Positions 44,190 to 53,193 are shown, counted from the first letter of the stretch. The stretch: 64,000 bases of DNA from Paenibacillus macquariensis (GCF_900156375.1 NZ_FTNK01000021.1:1-64000), one strand, 5' to 3'. Numbers and translations are program-made. Notes: generated by a model not told the origin, from the sequence alone.

Positions 44190-44471
44190 CTATCTACCCC
44201 ACACTATACCCCGCATCCGTCTGCGGTGGTAAGGGTTCTGTGGATCTACGCCGCAGCCCATCAGCCATTGTGCCGCATTTTCTCTTTCAGCTGGTGACAC
44301 CGGCACACCCATACATTCGGAGAGTCGATCAATCATACTGCAGCAGCCATGGTGGCATTTTAAATCTTTACATTTCTGGGCACGTAAAATGCCGCATACC
44401 TTGTAGAAACATCGTGGGTCCATCATTCTACAGCGGAATGTTCTCATTAACCGGGGATCTAGTTGGGACAT
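44190..44471 (-). CDS. Cysteine-rich small protein of unknown function
   Basis: A 93-residue basic protein with nine cysteines (C14, C21, C26, C34, C39, C43, C44, C53, C73), including CHHGCC-like clustering at 39-44, and an arginine-rich end (YHRRRMRGIVWGR). The spacing suggests a metal or Fe-S site, but I recognise no family. No signal peptide. AAGGAGAC lies 7 nt upstream of the ATG, a good ribosome site. It lies about 160 bp downstream of the triterpene cyclase on the same strand. Reality of the gene is likely; function open. Confidence 0.7.
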   Translation of the reverse strand: MSQLDPRLMRTFRCRMMDPRCFYKVCGILRAQKCKDLKCHHGCCSMIDRLSECMGVPVSPAERENAAQWLMGCGVDPQNPYHRRRMRGIVWGR

Positions 44472-44630
44472 GCTTGTTGTCTCCTTTCACATATGCTCCA
44501 TTCTCGTCTGAAGTCGGAGTTATAGGTTAAAAACTACTTTTTATCGGCTTGGAGACGAGTTAGTATAGCATATGCGGATCGAATAGAAAGGACAGGGTGC
44601 ATACCCTGTAATCCAGGGAAATGGGGCATT

Positions 44631-46511
44631 TTAGCAGCCTTTATACTTCTGTTCATAGTGACTGAGCGTGAGCAGGGGCCAGATCCGCGGATAACTGTGA
44701 TACTGGATATAGAAATGCCCCGGAAGACCCGCTCCGGTCGGATATGTTACCCGCTTGCTAGCTTCCTCTCGATTCCAGTCGATCAGCAGGGAGGTGGCTT
44801 CTTTGATTTCCTTCACAGGTGTATCATGAACCGCAATCAACAGATCCAGCGCCCATGCGGTGTGAACGACCGTGGAGTAAGGAGCTGCAATGTAGGTTTT
44901 CGCTACATCACTCTTGCAGGACTCCCCCCAGCCACCATCTGGCTGTCTCATGCGGAGCAGCCAGTCTGCTGCTTGTTGAATCGCGGGATGCTTCGATGAT
45001 AAACCTACCGCTCTTAGTCCTGTTACGGCAGCCCATGTCCCATACAGATACGATACTCCCCAGCGGCCATACCAGGATCCATCCCGTTGCTGCCGATCCA
45101 GCAGCCAGCGCACTCCCGCCTGTACCCGCGGATGATTCGTAGTCAGCTTCACATGGCTCCCCAGAAACTCCAACGTCCTCCCCGTCACATCTGCCGCAGA
45201 AGGATCAAACGCCGTATCTTCGAAGTTCTCTACTGCAAACAGACGAGTCATGAAGAAAGTGCTGTTCCGCTCAAAAGCGGCCCAGCCACCGTCATCATTT
45301 TGCCTGCGGAATAAGTGCTGTACTCCTTTTCTCCATGACTCAAGACTGTCTGCGTGATAAGACGTGTATCGCGTCAGCGCCCGCAGCACCGCTTGCGTAT
45401 CATCCACATCGGGGTTCGCCTTGTTGCTTTCGGAGAATCCCCAGCCGCCTGTCATGCGCAGCAGAGAGCCTTCTGCCTGATCCTTCTTCTCTGTATGCTG
45501 AAGCGACAGCAAATATGCTGCTGCCCGCTGCACGGTATCATCCCCTGCAGAAAGCCCGGCCTCCTGTAGCGTGTAGGAAGCAAGCGCCGTATCCCATACG
45601 GTGGAAGGAGAGTTCTGAATATGCATTCCCCCGTCATCCGTCTTCGTTACAAAAGAGAGCAGTCCCTTCATCGCATGGGAGATTACAGGCGAGTCCGGCT
45701 GATAGCCGATCGCCAGCAGCGCATAGATCATAAAAAAAGTGGCACTTGCATAGCTGTACAGCGTCCCATCTCCTTCAATATTCTCCAGTATAAAACTCTC
45801 GGCCTTTTGTATGGAATGGTTTGACCTTTTTCCTTGCAAACCGGAAGGGTTCCGGTTTCGTTTTATCGCGGACCGTCTGCGGCCGTGGCTCTGATGATGC
45901 AGCTTCTTGTACTTCGACGTCGTGTAGAGATGGGAGATGTCTGCACCAGATGGATGCGGTAGAGAGAATTTGAGGTGCCCCAGAATGAGACTCGGGGCGA
46001 AATGAGTCCTGGCGTACGAGCTCCAGCGGTAAAAGCTAAATGGAATCCATTTCGGGAGATGGATCAAAAATAGAGGCATCGGATAATACGCAGGCCACGG
46101 ATACAGGTCGTTCAAGGCCAGCATAAACTTAGTGGAGACATGTGCCTTCTCGATTCCGCCGCTGCGGAGAATATAATCCTTGGCCCGTATCATCGGCGGT
46201 GCATCCCGTTCCAGATAACCGGATAACAACAGCGCGGTATAAGCCTCTATTGTGGAGGATAGGTGGCCATCATCGTCGTCGTACTGTTTCCATTCGCCAC
46301 CATCCGCCTGGTTTTGCACCAAGCGATGGGCCAGCTGCGAAAGGAGTTCTTGTTCTTCGGGATACAGGGAGCTGATGAGAATCATCATACTGGCATCCGT
46401 CATCGGCCCTGTTTCAAAATCATATCTCCATGACCCATCTTCCTGCTGTTCCGACTGAATCCGGGTCATATAACGGTTGATCTCGGCTTGTACTTTCTCC
46501 AGCAATTCCAT
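44631..46511 (-). CDS. sqhC: Squalene-hopene/sporulenol-type triterpene cyclase
   Basis: A 626-residue class II terpene cyclase. The acid motif DVDDT lies at 368-372 (ANPDVDDTQAVLRAL), and several QW repeats are visible (QNDDGGWAAF, QQRDGSWYGRWG, RQPDGGWGES, plus N-terminal QQEDGSWRY). Cyclases of this group act at the membrane on squalene to give hopene or, in Bacillus, on tetraprenyl-beta-curcumene to give sporulenol; NPDVDDT is closer to the Bacillus SqhC type as I recall it. I choose the ATG at 46511 (GGGGGTG 9 nt upstream) over the ATG at 46559. No other isoprenoid gene is nearby. Insert around residues 200-235 is unusually basic (HHQSHGRRRSAIKRNRN). Confidence 0.9.
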   Translation of the reverse strand: MELLEKVQAEINRYMTRIQSEQQEDGSWRYDFETGPMTDASMMILISSLYPEEQELLSQLAHRLVQNQADGGEWKQYDDDDGHLSSTIEAYTALLLSGYLERDAPPMIRAKDYILRSGGIEKAHVSTKFMLALNDLYPWPAYYPMPLFLIHLPKWIPFSFYRWSSYARTHFAPSLILGHLKFSLPHPSGADISHLYTTSKYKKLHHQSHGRRRSAIKRNRNPSGLQGKRSNHSIQKAESFILENIEGDGTLYSYASATFFMIYALLAIGYQPDSPVISHAMKGLLSFVTKTDDGGMHIQNSPSTVWDTALASYTLQEAGLSAGDDTVQRAAAYLLSLQHTEKKDQAEGSLLRMTGGWGFSESNKANPDVDDTQAVLRALTRYTSYHADSLESWRKGVQHLFRRQNDDGGWAAFERNSTFFMTRLFAVENFEDTAFDPSAADVTGRTLEFLGSHVKLTTNHPRVQAGVRWLLDRQQRDGSWYGRWGVSYLYGTWAAVTGLRAVGLSSKHPAIQQAADWLLRMRQPDGGWGESCKSDVAKTYIAAPYSTVVHTAWALDLLIAVHDTPVKEIKEATSLLIDWNREEASKRVTYPTGAGLPGHFYIQYHSYPRIWPLLTLSHYEQKYKGC

Positions 46512-46599
46512 AAGCGTTTCACCCCCTACCTTGGTTTGCTGTATATGGAATAACAGCATTGTTGTCCGTGATGCTCTTATCGTATGTAGGGGATTCGTT

Positions 46600-46768
46600 A
46601 TTGGTGGAGGTGTATACCTAAAGAACTGTTTAAATTAAAAGGGAAAGTTCGATGCATTAGGAGGATATAGGGCTTGGGATGGGATGTTTGACGCATGAAT
46701 AGCCGCTGGTAGTTATAGTAATAACTGTAATCTTCTACAGCTTGTTTAATTTCTTCTTCTAAAGTACA
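46600..46768 (-). pseudogene. IS3-family transposase C-terminal fragment
   Basis: Reading leftwards, TLEEEIKQAVEDYSYYYNYQR matches the last helix before the end of IS150/IS3-type transposases (usual EY-x-x-FYN-x-x-R). Downstream codons no longer match. No start. A third IS3 scrap in this window. Confidence 0.55.
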
Positions 46769-46805
46769 CCTTTGTATGTAGATGAATCTCTGTATGGGTT
46801 ATAAG

Positions 46806-46828
46806 AACCCGCGCCCCGCGCGGGTTTT
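46806..46828 (+). terminator. GC-rich terminator-like hairpin
   Basis: AACCCGCGC and GCGCGGGTT around CCC, then TTTT. No plus-strand gene lies directly upstream. The rest of 46829-47140 holds no gene I can support. Confidence 0.6.
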
Positions 46829-47146
46829 GTACTTTGACCAGCAGAACCAGAATTGGACTAATCCAGAAGGTACACTTCAGAACTATTGTCTACTACCAGC
46901 TGTCCAGCCCGGCGAAAGTACACTATTGCGCCGAGGAATTACTGTCTGCCGCCGGTCACACTAGCAGCAGTAGATGATTATATTGCAGTGCTAAAAATGC
47001 AAATGATGAATGATGCGATAACCATAACGATGATAGCCTCCGCATTTAGGTTTAGCTAGTCAGGTGAAACAGCTTCAGTAAAGTCGACCGAAACTTCATT
47101 TTCAAGTTCTTTAGCCAAGGTCCTGGAAGTAGCGGAACAATATATT

Positions 47147-47216
47147 AACGGTACCTGTAAAAATATTTTGACAAATTCAACAGGTACCGTTAAAATATTA
47201 ATCAACAGGTACGGTA
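47147..47216 (+). promoter_or_regulatory. marR promoter with three operator copies
   Basis: TTGACA (47168-47173), 17 nt, TAAAAT (47191-47196) is a near-consensus sigma-A promoter. Inverted boxes AACGGTACCTGT (47147-47158) and ACAGGTACCGTT (47180-47191) are exact reverse complements, and a third, ACAGGTACGGTA, lies at 47205-47216. The second covers the spacer and -10, the third covers the start site, so repressor binding would block transcription. The likely ligand is the MarR protein encoded directly downstream. Confidence 0.85.
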
Positions 47217-47253
47217 AGGAAAATTGAATATACTAAATTAAGGAGGATTCATT

Positions 47254-47931
47254 ATGAACATGGATACTGAATTGTACGAAAAACTCGCGAAATTACAATG
47301 GCTGTTGCAGAGGAAACACTTTAAAACCCACGCCGCTGTTGGCCCTATGGCCGACACGTCCCGTGGGCAAGGTAGGATACTGGCGTTTCTCCGGATGAAA
47401 GACGGTATCAGCACAAAAGATTTATCCTATATGTTGGACATCCGTGTATCATCCCTCAATGAATTGCTTGCAAAATTGGAGAAAGCCGGATATATCACCC
47501 GTAAACCCTCAGAGAAAGACAAACGCATCATGTTGATTTATCTGACGCAAAAAGGACAAGAGGAAGAGGAACCCGAGATAGACAGCGGCAATATATTTTC
47601 TCGCCTATCGCAAGAAGAGCAGGTTGCTTTCGGGGAATACCTAGTCCGCATCATTACAACTTTAGAGGAAGAACTTGGAACAGACGGAGAACGTGACGTA
47701 ATGGCTATCTGGATGGAGGCCGCAAAAGAGCGTATAGGCACAGAGGAATTTGAAAGGCTAATGTCCATGCGCAGACAAATGTGGGGGGATTCTGGAGACA
47801 AACGCTTTAACGGAAGGTTCTCTGGGTTTGGTGAGGAAGGGCAGGGTAGCGGCATGCACGGATTCGGCTGGCCTTCCAGAGATGGAAGAAACTCGTCGCC
47901 GGACAACTCACATGACCCAGACGATAAGTAA
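47254..47931 (+). CDS. MarR-family repressor with extended C-terminus
   Basis: A 225-residue regulator. Residues 10-150 form the winged-helix MarR core (GRILAFLRMKDGISTKDLSYML, SSLNELLAKLEKAGYITRK, DKRIMLIYLTQKGQ). The last ~45 residues are a Gly/Ser/Asp-rich, probably disordered tail (FSGFGEEGQGSGMHGFG), not part of the usual ~145-residue family. AAGGAGG lies 8 nt upstream. It should repress its own promoter and the MATE exporter 150 bp downstream; no terminator separates them. Confidence 0.9.
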   Translation: MNMDTELYEKLAKLQWLLQRKHFKTHAAVGPMADTSRGQGRILAFLRMKDGISTKDLSYMLDIRVSSLNELLAKLEKAGYITRKPSEKDKRIMLIYLTQKGQEEEEPEIDSGNIFSRLSQEEQVAFGEYLVRIITTLEEELGTDGERDVMAIWMEAAKERIGTEEFERLMSMRRQMWGDSGDKRFNGRFSGFGEEGQGSGMHGFGWPSRDGRNSSPDNSHDPDDK

Positions 47932-48081
47932 GTAGAGCATTTTCAACAAGCAGCAGTGTCGCTACCTTTCCAAAAGAGAAGGATGAGCGGCTGAAGAAGA
48001 TTAGAACAATATCAGTAAAGAACGATGATAGAATTCTAAGTAATTTGAAGATCAAAATAAATAAAGATAGTGGTGACCCAC

Positions 48082-49434
48082 ATGGATGCAGAAAACCTCC
48101 ATTACTTTGAAAAAGCACCGGTTGCAAAAGCCGTAGCTCACTTCGCTGTACCGATGATGCTAGGCATGTCAATGAGTGTCATATACTCCATATTGAATGC
48201 CTATTTCCTTGGTACACTCAATAATACTGCCATGTTAACCGCACTCGCACTAACCTTGCCCTTATTCGCGGCCATTATGGCGCTGGGCAACTTGATTGGC
48301 GTGGGCAGCAGTACATTCATCTCCCGTTTGCTAGGAGAGAAAAAATACGATGATGTAAAGCATGTGTCTTCATTCGCCTTTTACAGCAGTATCGTTCTCG
48401 GTCTTATCTTGATGGCCGCCGGCCTCCCATTGATCGATTCAATCGTTCATGGCCTGGGAGCGACGCCTGACTCCTTCGGCTTCACGAAGGACTATGTCAC
48501 GATTATGATTATTGGTTCACCGTTCATCGTATTATTCTTCACCCTGGAGAATATCGTGCGCTCGGAGGGTGCTGCAATGACGTCGATGATCGGTATGATT
48601 CTCAGCGTTGTCGTGAATATTATTCTCGATGCGCTAGTCATCTTCGTCTTCCATTGGGACGTGATCGGCGTTGCGTCTGCTACGGTCATTTCTAACATGG
48701 CTGCGAGTGCATTCTACACCTTCCATATCGGATCTAAGAGCCAATTCTTAACCGTCTCCGTAAAATGGTTCAAAGCTTCCAAGGACATTCTCAGCAATGT
48801 ATTCAAAATCGGAGTTCCCGTCTTTGTTATGAGTATCTTCTTGGGTGCAATGTCGCTCATCTTTAACCGTTATTTGGTCGAATATGGGGAGCAGGCCATA
48901 GCGGCATTCGGAATTTCATCACGTTTATTGCAATTTCCTGAGGTTATTCTGATGGGCTTATGCGAGGGAGTCGTGCCGTTAATTGCCTTCTCTTTTACAG
49001 CTAATAAATTACGTATGAAGCATACCATTGGATTCACGTTCAAAGCGGTTGTGGCGTTAGCAGTCGTGTTCGGTGTCATCGTCTATCTGATTTCCGACAA
49101 CTTAATTGGTTTATTTACGAATGACCCGCAATTAATTGAAATGGGCAGCTACATTCTACATGTGACGTTCTTATCCTTGTTCATTACAGGAATGACCGCG
49201 ATGTTTATGGGGATCTTCCAAGCAACAGCACAAGGAACCGCCGCGTTTATTATGTCAGTTATTCAAGGAATTACTCTGATTCCTGTGTTGTATATCGCCA
49301 ATCGAATGAACGGCTTCCACGGGGTGGTTTGGTCGCTCGTCATTTCGGATGCCGTCGCGTTCCTTGTTGGTGTCATCATGCTGTATGTTCTGCGGACCAA
49401 ATTGCAGCCGGATTTGAATAGTTTAGTACAGTAG
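48082..49434 (+). CDS. MATE-family multidrug exporter (MepA-like)
   Basis: A 450-residue, 12-helix MATE transporter. The opening APVAKAVAHFAVPMMLGMSM, PLFAAIMALGNLIGVGSSTFISRLLGE and the internal repeat VGVPVF-like KIGVPVFVMSIFLGAM match the MepA/DinF branch that expels cationic drugs by Na+ or H+ antiport. The ATG at 48082 fits the family start; a GTG at 48070 is in frame. Located behind a MarR repressor, an arrangement seen for mepRA in Staphylococcus. Induction by a toxic ligand of the MarR protein is inferred. Confidence 0.9.
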   Translation: MDAENLHYFEKAPVAKAVAHFAVPMMLGMSMSVIYSILNAYFLGTLNNTAMLTALALTLPLFAAIMALGNLIGVGSSTFISRLLGEKKYDDVKHVSSFAFYSSIVLGLILMAAGLPLIDSIVHGLGATPDSFGFTKDYVTIMIIGSPFIVLFFTLENIVRSEGAAMTSMIGMILSVVVNIILDALVIFVFHWDVIGVASATVISNMAASAFYTFHIGSKSQFLTVSVKWFKASKDILSNVFKIGVPVFVMSIFLGAMSLIFNRYLVEYGEQAIAAFGISSRLLQFPEVILMGLCEGVVPLIAFSFTANKLRMKHTIGFTFKAVVALAVVFGVIVYLISDNLIGLFTNDPQLIEMGSYILHVTFLSLFITGMTAMFMGIFQATAQGTAAFIMSVIQGITLIPVLYIANRMNGFHGVVWSLVISDAVAFLVGVIMLYVLRTKLQPDLNSLVQ

Positions 49435-49450
49435 AAAACATATAATACGC

Positions 49451-49490
49451 AAGAAGGTAGGATAAGGGCACTCCCTGATCCTACCTTCTT
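49451..49490 (+). terminator. Strong hairpin after the MATE gene
   Basis: AAGAAGGTAGGAT and ATCCTACCTTCTT, a perfect 13-bp stem around 14 nt. There is no T-run, so termination may be weak or the stem may protect the mRNA 3' end. Confidence 0.6.
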
Positions 49491-50044
49491 AAGGTACCTG
49501 GACGGGGAATAGGCTATTGTCATTCAATAAAGGAAAATGTGCCTACTAGTAGTTTCCTGAAAGCTGTCCTAATGCTTATTCCTATGTCAATTGGAGAAGG
49601 ACTCTTTTGAGAACAGAACATTTCTACCGTTATCTTTGTTCTTTGTGGCCACTGATGCCATGTGGTTTCTATCTGACTGCGGGGAGTGGAATGAGTGCCC
49701 TTTGTATAACAGCTAGCAGCGATAAGGATAGCCGCCTGATCGTGTTTGCAGCGCTGATGCAAGAAAATGATCGAGAAGATAACTAGTCACAACTGTCTGC
49801 CTGTATGGTGCAGACGGATATAAAATGCAAAACCCATCCATTAATATTTTGGAGCAAAGCGCCGCTACTCCTTTATCTTTGTACTGGCGGCGCTTAGTAT
49901 ATTCGTATAACCCTCGAGGCTTTGGATGTACTGAGCGAGGCGAATTTCTCTTTGTTGCCATCAATACCGACTACATCCCATGCTCCCCGTGATGCGTGAG
50001 GTATCAATCAACCGCCTCTATGATTACTATCACATCTTTGAGCA
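49491..50044. other. 550-bp region with only unassigned open frames
   Basis: A plus-strand frame ending at 49785 (…DSRLIVFAALMQENDRED) looks protein-like but has no start. A minus-strand frame at 49713-49964 lacks support. An inverted repeat AAGCGCCGC (49857-49865) / GCGGCGCTT (49887-49895) encloses 21 nt. I do not recognise any product. Confidence 0.35.
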
Positions 50045-50662
50045 TTATTTTTTTAAACCAGCTGCAAAGAAGGGACCATTAACCGTAATGGTCGTTAGGA
50101 TACGAGCCATTTCTAGAGGAGATTCTTTCGTGCCACTTTCCAACCATTTTTGAATTACCCCTATTATTGCAGCTCCCATATAAGAAGCTAAATACTGTCC
50201 TGGAACAAGGATATTTTCTTCCTTTACAAATGCGTTTGGATTATTTCCATAGAGTGTTTCCCACATGAATTCTTTCAATCTTGTTTGAAATGTTAAATCC
50301 CCTTTTGGACCTAACACAGCTTTCATAAATCCACTATTTATATTTAAATACTCAAATAATGAAACTGTAAAGGAAAATGGAATTAATGTCTGAGAGTCAG
50401 TTTCAAGTGCGGCAATAACACTTGGGTAGCTTTGTTTTGTAATTCTGGACATATCCAGCATAATTTCTTCCTCACACTTAGTCATTAAATCAAATTTGTC
50501 TTGATAGTGTGCATAAAATGTTCCTCTATTAATATTCGCCCTTGTTGTTATGTCTTTAACCGTAATTGCTTTGAAACCTTTTTCATTTATTAATTCTACT
50601 AGTGCGTGTCGAATAGATTCTTTTGTCCGAATGACACGTAAATCAACATTAATATTACGCAA
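50045..50662 (-). CDS. TetR-family repressor
   Basis: A 205-residue regulator with the TetR DNA-binding domain at about residues 13-60 (IRHALVELINEKGFKAITVK, ITTRANINRGTFYAHYQDKFDL) and a ligand-binding helical domain. The start is a TTG with AAGGAGG 8 nt upstream. It is divergent from the CocE-type hydrolase, and two palindromes lie between them (50687-50707 and 50775-50800), good candidates for its operators. Ligand unknown. Confidence 0.88.
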   Translation of the reverse strand: MRNINVDLRVIRTKESIRHALVELINEKGFKAITVKDITTRANINRGTFYAHYQDKFDLMTKCEEEIMLDMSRITKQSYPSVIAALETDSQTLIPFSFTVSLFEYLNINSGFMKAVLGPKGDLTFQTRLKEFMWETLYGNNPNAFVKEENILVPGQYLASYMGAAIIGVIQKWLESGTKESPLEMARILTTITVNGPFFAAGLKK

Positions 50663-50686
50663 ACAAATTCCTCCTTAATTTTTCCC

Positions 50687-50707
50687 AACACTATTATTAA
50701 TAGTGTT
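50687..50707. promoter_or_regulatory. Palindromic operator O1 next to tetR
   Basis: AACACTAT (50687-50694), 5 nt, ATAGTGTT (50700-50707): perfect 8-bp arms, 25 bp upstream of the TetR start codon. Typical size for a TetR-family site. Confidence 0.7.
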
Positions 50708-50774
50708 CCGTAACCAACACATTTGCCACTTTTAATTATTGAACAGAACCTAATCCTATTTTATACTTTGGAAT

Positions 50775-50800
50775 GTAATAAACAACAGGTTGTTCATTAC
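50775..50800. promoter_or_regulatory. Palindromic operator O2 in the tetR-hydrolase interval
   Basis: GTAATAAACAAC and GTTGTTCATTAC with a 2-nt centre, one mismatch in 12. Its sequence differs from O1, so it may bind another regulator or be a second, unrelated site. Confidence 0.6.
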
Positions 50801-50965
50801 TAATAATAATTTAACATCAGGGAGGGGATATAGACAACATATTAACGAAAATACGCTAAGGAAATTCGACATCAAATAAGTCGTATTTGTACTCAAAGCC
50901 GGGGATACTGATTATATGCTAAATACTTACAACAAATAAATTCATATGGAAGGAAGTAATATTAA

Positions 50966-52660
50966 ATGAACAAATTTCTGGGCCACCCTGATCTGAAACC
51001 GACACATCCCAATGACAATAAACCAGGTTTGAACAAAATAGTCATGACTACTGCGCATTATGGAAATCAAGAGATGATAATGGAAAAGGATGTTCCCATC
51101 AAAATGCGGGACGGGATCACACTATACGTCAATGTTTTCCGTCCGGATAAGCCTGGGAAGTTTCCAACGGTAATGAGCATGGATCCATATAATAAAGATG
51201 GCTTACCCCCTTATGAGTTTTTGCGTCCAGTCTGGCCGACGTTAGGAGGTATCGACACATCTCTTTATACGCCAATGGAATCACCCGACCCCGGTTTTTG
51301 GGTGCCAAACGATTATGTACTGGTAAAAATTGCTGCGCGGGGGAGCTCCAATTCGGAGGGTGAACTCTATCCTTGGACGAAAACTGAAACTGAAGATTAT
51401 TATGAAGTCATCGAATGGGCCGGCGTCCAGGATTGGTGCGACGGCAATGTGGGATTAAACGGCGTGTCGTATCTGGCCATGACCCAATGGCGGGTGGCCG
51501 CTTTGAATCCGCCTCATCTGAAGGCCATAATCCCATGGGAAGGGACTTCTGATCTGTACCGAGAATGGTTCTTTCACGGCGGAATACCGGAAACGGTTTT
51601 CTCATCATCTTTCGAGCAGTTATTAAATACCCGCTGGCCAAATAATAAAGTAGAAAGTATGATAGCGGCGCAAAAAGAACATCCTTTACTCGATGAGCAC
51701 TGGGAGGAAAGAGAGGTCAAATTGTCCGATATAAAGGTTCCTATGTTTGTTTGCGCCAGCTGGTCGACCCAAGGCTTGCATTGCCGCGGTACCTTTGAAG
51801 GATTTAAACAAGCTTCATCCAAAGACAAGTGGCTGCTGGTTCATGGCCGCAAGGAGTGGGAAACCTATCATTTGCGTGAGTCGCTGGAACAGCAGAAGGA
51901 TTTCTTCGATTATTTCCTGAAAGGCATTGAGAATGATTGGATGGATACGCCACGGGTACGCTACGAGGTCAGAGAGAAATTCTATAAGGGACAGACTCGC
52001 ATCGCGAATGAGTGGCCGATAGCCCAAACAATATATTCCAAACATTATCTGAATGGTGAAGAAATGTCCCTGCAGCAGGCTCCCGTTCAGAACGAAACCA
52101 GCCTCACCTATAATGCTGAGCTCGGTCAGACAGAAAACAGTGATTTACGGTTCAAATTTACCGCTGACGAGGACATGGAGCTCACCGGAAATATGAAGCT
52201 CAAGCTCTGGGTCTCCGCCGATGACACGGATGATATGGATATTTTTGTTGGCATCAAGAAGTACGACAGACGCGGCAATGAAGTGTTCCTGCCTGACTTT
52301 AACCATATTGAAAACGGTCAGGTGGCCAATGGATGGCTGAGGGTTTCCCATAGAGAGCTAGATACTGAGAAATCTACTCCTTATCAGCCGGTACTTAAGC
52401 ATAAGAGTTTATTGAAGCTTAAAAAAGGTGAGATTGTGCCGGTAGAAATTGAAATATTACCTTCAAGCATTCTCCTGAAATTTGGAGAAAGTCTGGTGTT
52501 GGTCATAAGAGGCAGCGAGATAATTATCGAAGATAACCCATCAGGTGATAAAAGACGTTATGGGCATACGGAAACAGTGAACAAAGGAAATCATTCGGTT
52601 TACACCGGTGGAAAGTATGATTCTTTCCTCTTGGTACCAGTGATTCCCAAGAGAGATTAG
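50966..52660 (+). CDS. CocE/NonD-family hydrolase (X-Pro dipeptidyl-peptidase fold)
   Basis: A 564-residue hydrolase: alpha/beta core (MRDGITLYVNVFRPDKPGKF, AARGSSNSEGE, nucleophile S168 in GLNGVSYLAM) and a C-terminal jelly-roll (LRFKFTADEDMELTGNMKL). Relatives include cocaine esterase and X-Pro peptidases. The region that normally carries the catalytic Asp (S-W-S-D-Q-G-L-H) reads SWSTQGLHCRG, with Thr268 in place of Asp, and the His segment is LVHGRKEW. If my alignment is right the triad is incomplete. GGAAGGAAG lies 9 nt upstream. Probably controlled by the divergent TetR protein. Confidence 0.85.
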   Translation: MNKFLGHPDLKPTHPNDNKPGLNKIVMTTAHYGNQEMIMEKDVPIKMRDGITLYVNVFRPDKPGKFPTVMSMDPYNKDGLPPYEFLRPVWPTLGGIDTSLYTPMESPDPGFWVPNDYVLVKIAARGSSNSEGELYPWTKTETEDYYEVIEWAGVQDWCDGNVGLNGVSYLAMTQWRVAALNPPHLKAIIPWEGTSDLYREWFFHGGIPETVFSSSFEQLLNTRWPNNKVESMIAAQKEHPLLDEHWEEREVKLSDIKVPMFVCASWSTQGLHCRGTFEGFKQASSKDKWLLVHGRKEWETYHLRESLEQQKDFFDYFLKGIENDWMDTPRVRYEVREKFYKGQTRIANEWPIAQTIYSKHYLNGEEMSLQQAPVQNETSLTYNAELGQTENSDLRFKFTADEDMELTGNMKLKLWVSADDTDDMDIFVGIKKYDRRGNEVFLPDFNHIENGQVANGWLRVSHRELDTEKSTPYQPVLKHKSLLKLKKGEIVPVEIEILPSSILLKFGESLVLVIRGSEIIIEDNPSGDKRRYGHTETVNKGNHSVYTGGKYDSFLLVPVIPKRD

Positions 52661-52762
52661 TGAAAGATTACGTCTCTTAATTCATTACGACCATTGAAAA
52701 AATAGGAAGTTGATGACTTGTGTCCGGGCTATATTGCCTGGACTATTGGGCTTAGAGAGAAG

Positions 52763-52808
52763 AAAAAACGCTAATTCGGTCATATCCGAAGACTTAGCGT
52801 TTTTTTTC
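52763..52808 (+). terminator. Terminator after the CocE-type gene
   Basis: AACGCTAA and TTAGCGTT with an inner TTCGG/CCGAA stem, followed by T8. Confidence 0.92.
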
Positions 52809-52875
52809 GTTGAAATGTCTTCGGGCCCTCTTAAATAATAGATTATTCTTTTGATTAGGGGCGTTTAGAAAGGAT

Positions 52876-53000
52876 CACATAGTTACGGTTTGCTCGGTAC
52901 GCATCCGGTTAATCAAGTTATTATCGAGCTTCGTAATTGTTCGCTGAAAAATATCAGATCGGTGTGCTATGGTGACGAATGAATGCAATTGCCTAGCGGC
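52876..53000 (-). pseudogene. Unidentified coding remnant upstream of arsR
   Basis: Reading leftwards an open frame gives LHSFVTIAHRSDIFQRTITK then LDNNLINRMRTEQTVTM and a TGA. It has the look of a protein C-terminus but no start is present and I cannot assign it. Confidence 0.3.
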
Positions 53001-53121
53001 ATTATGGACGATTTCGTGGAAAGCATTGTAACATCACTTTTGATTTACAAGTACAATCGTGATGTATCTTAGCAGAGTAGAGCGGAGACTCTAATTATTG
53101 AGTTTAATAAAAAAAAGAACG

Positions 53122-53193
53122 CATCAAAATTATTTGATGGTTGACGAGACAAATATGAGGTGCTAAGATTAACACATCAACAAAAATTGATGT
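53122..53193 (+). promoter_or_regulatory. arsR promoter with two ArsR operators
   Basis: TTGACG (53141-53146), 17 nt, TAAGAT (53164-53169) forms a good sigma-A promoter. CATCAAA-ATTA-TTTGATG (53122-53139) lies just upstream of the -35, and ACATCAA-6 nt-TTGATGT (53174-53193) just downstream of the -10. Both match the ATCAA...TTGAT symmetry of ArsR/SmtB-family sites. Confidence 0.85.

Noticed and set aside
44658..46458. Several long plus-strand ORFs opposite the triterpene cyclase
   Set aside because: They are antisense frames of a GC-richer coding region, with no ribosome sites and arginine/proline-heavy translations.
46782..46964. A 60-codon ORF between the cyclase and marR
   Set aside because: It starts inside a terminator-like hairpin region, has no ribosome site, and its product resembles nothing I know.
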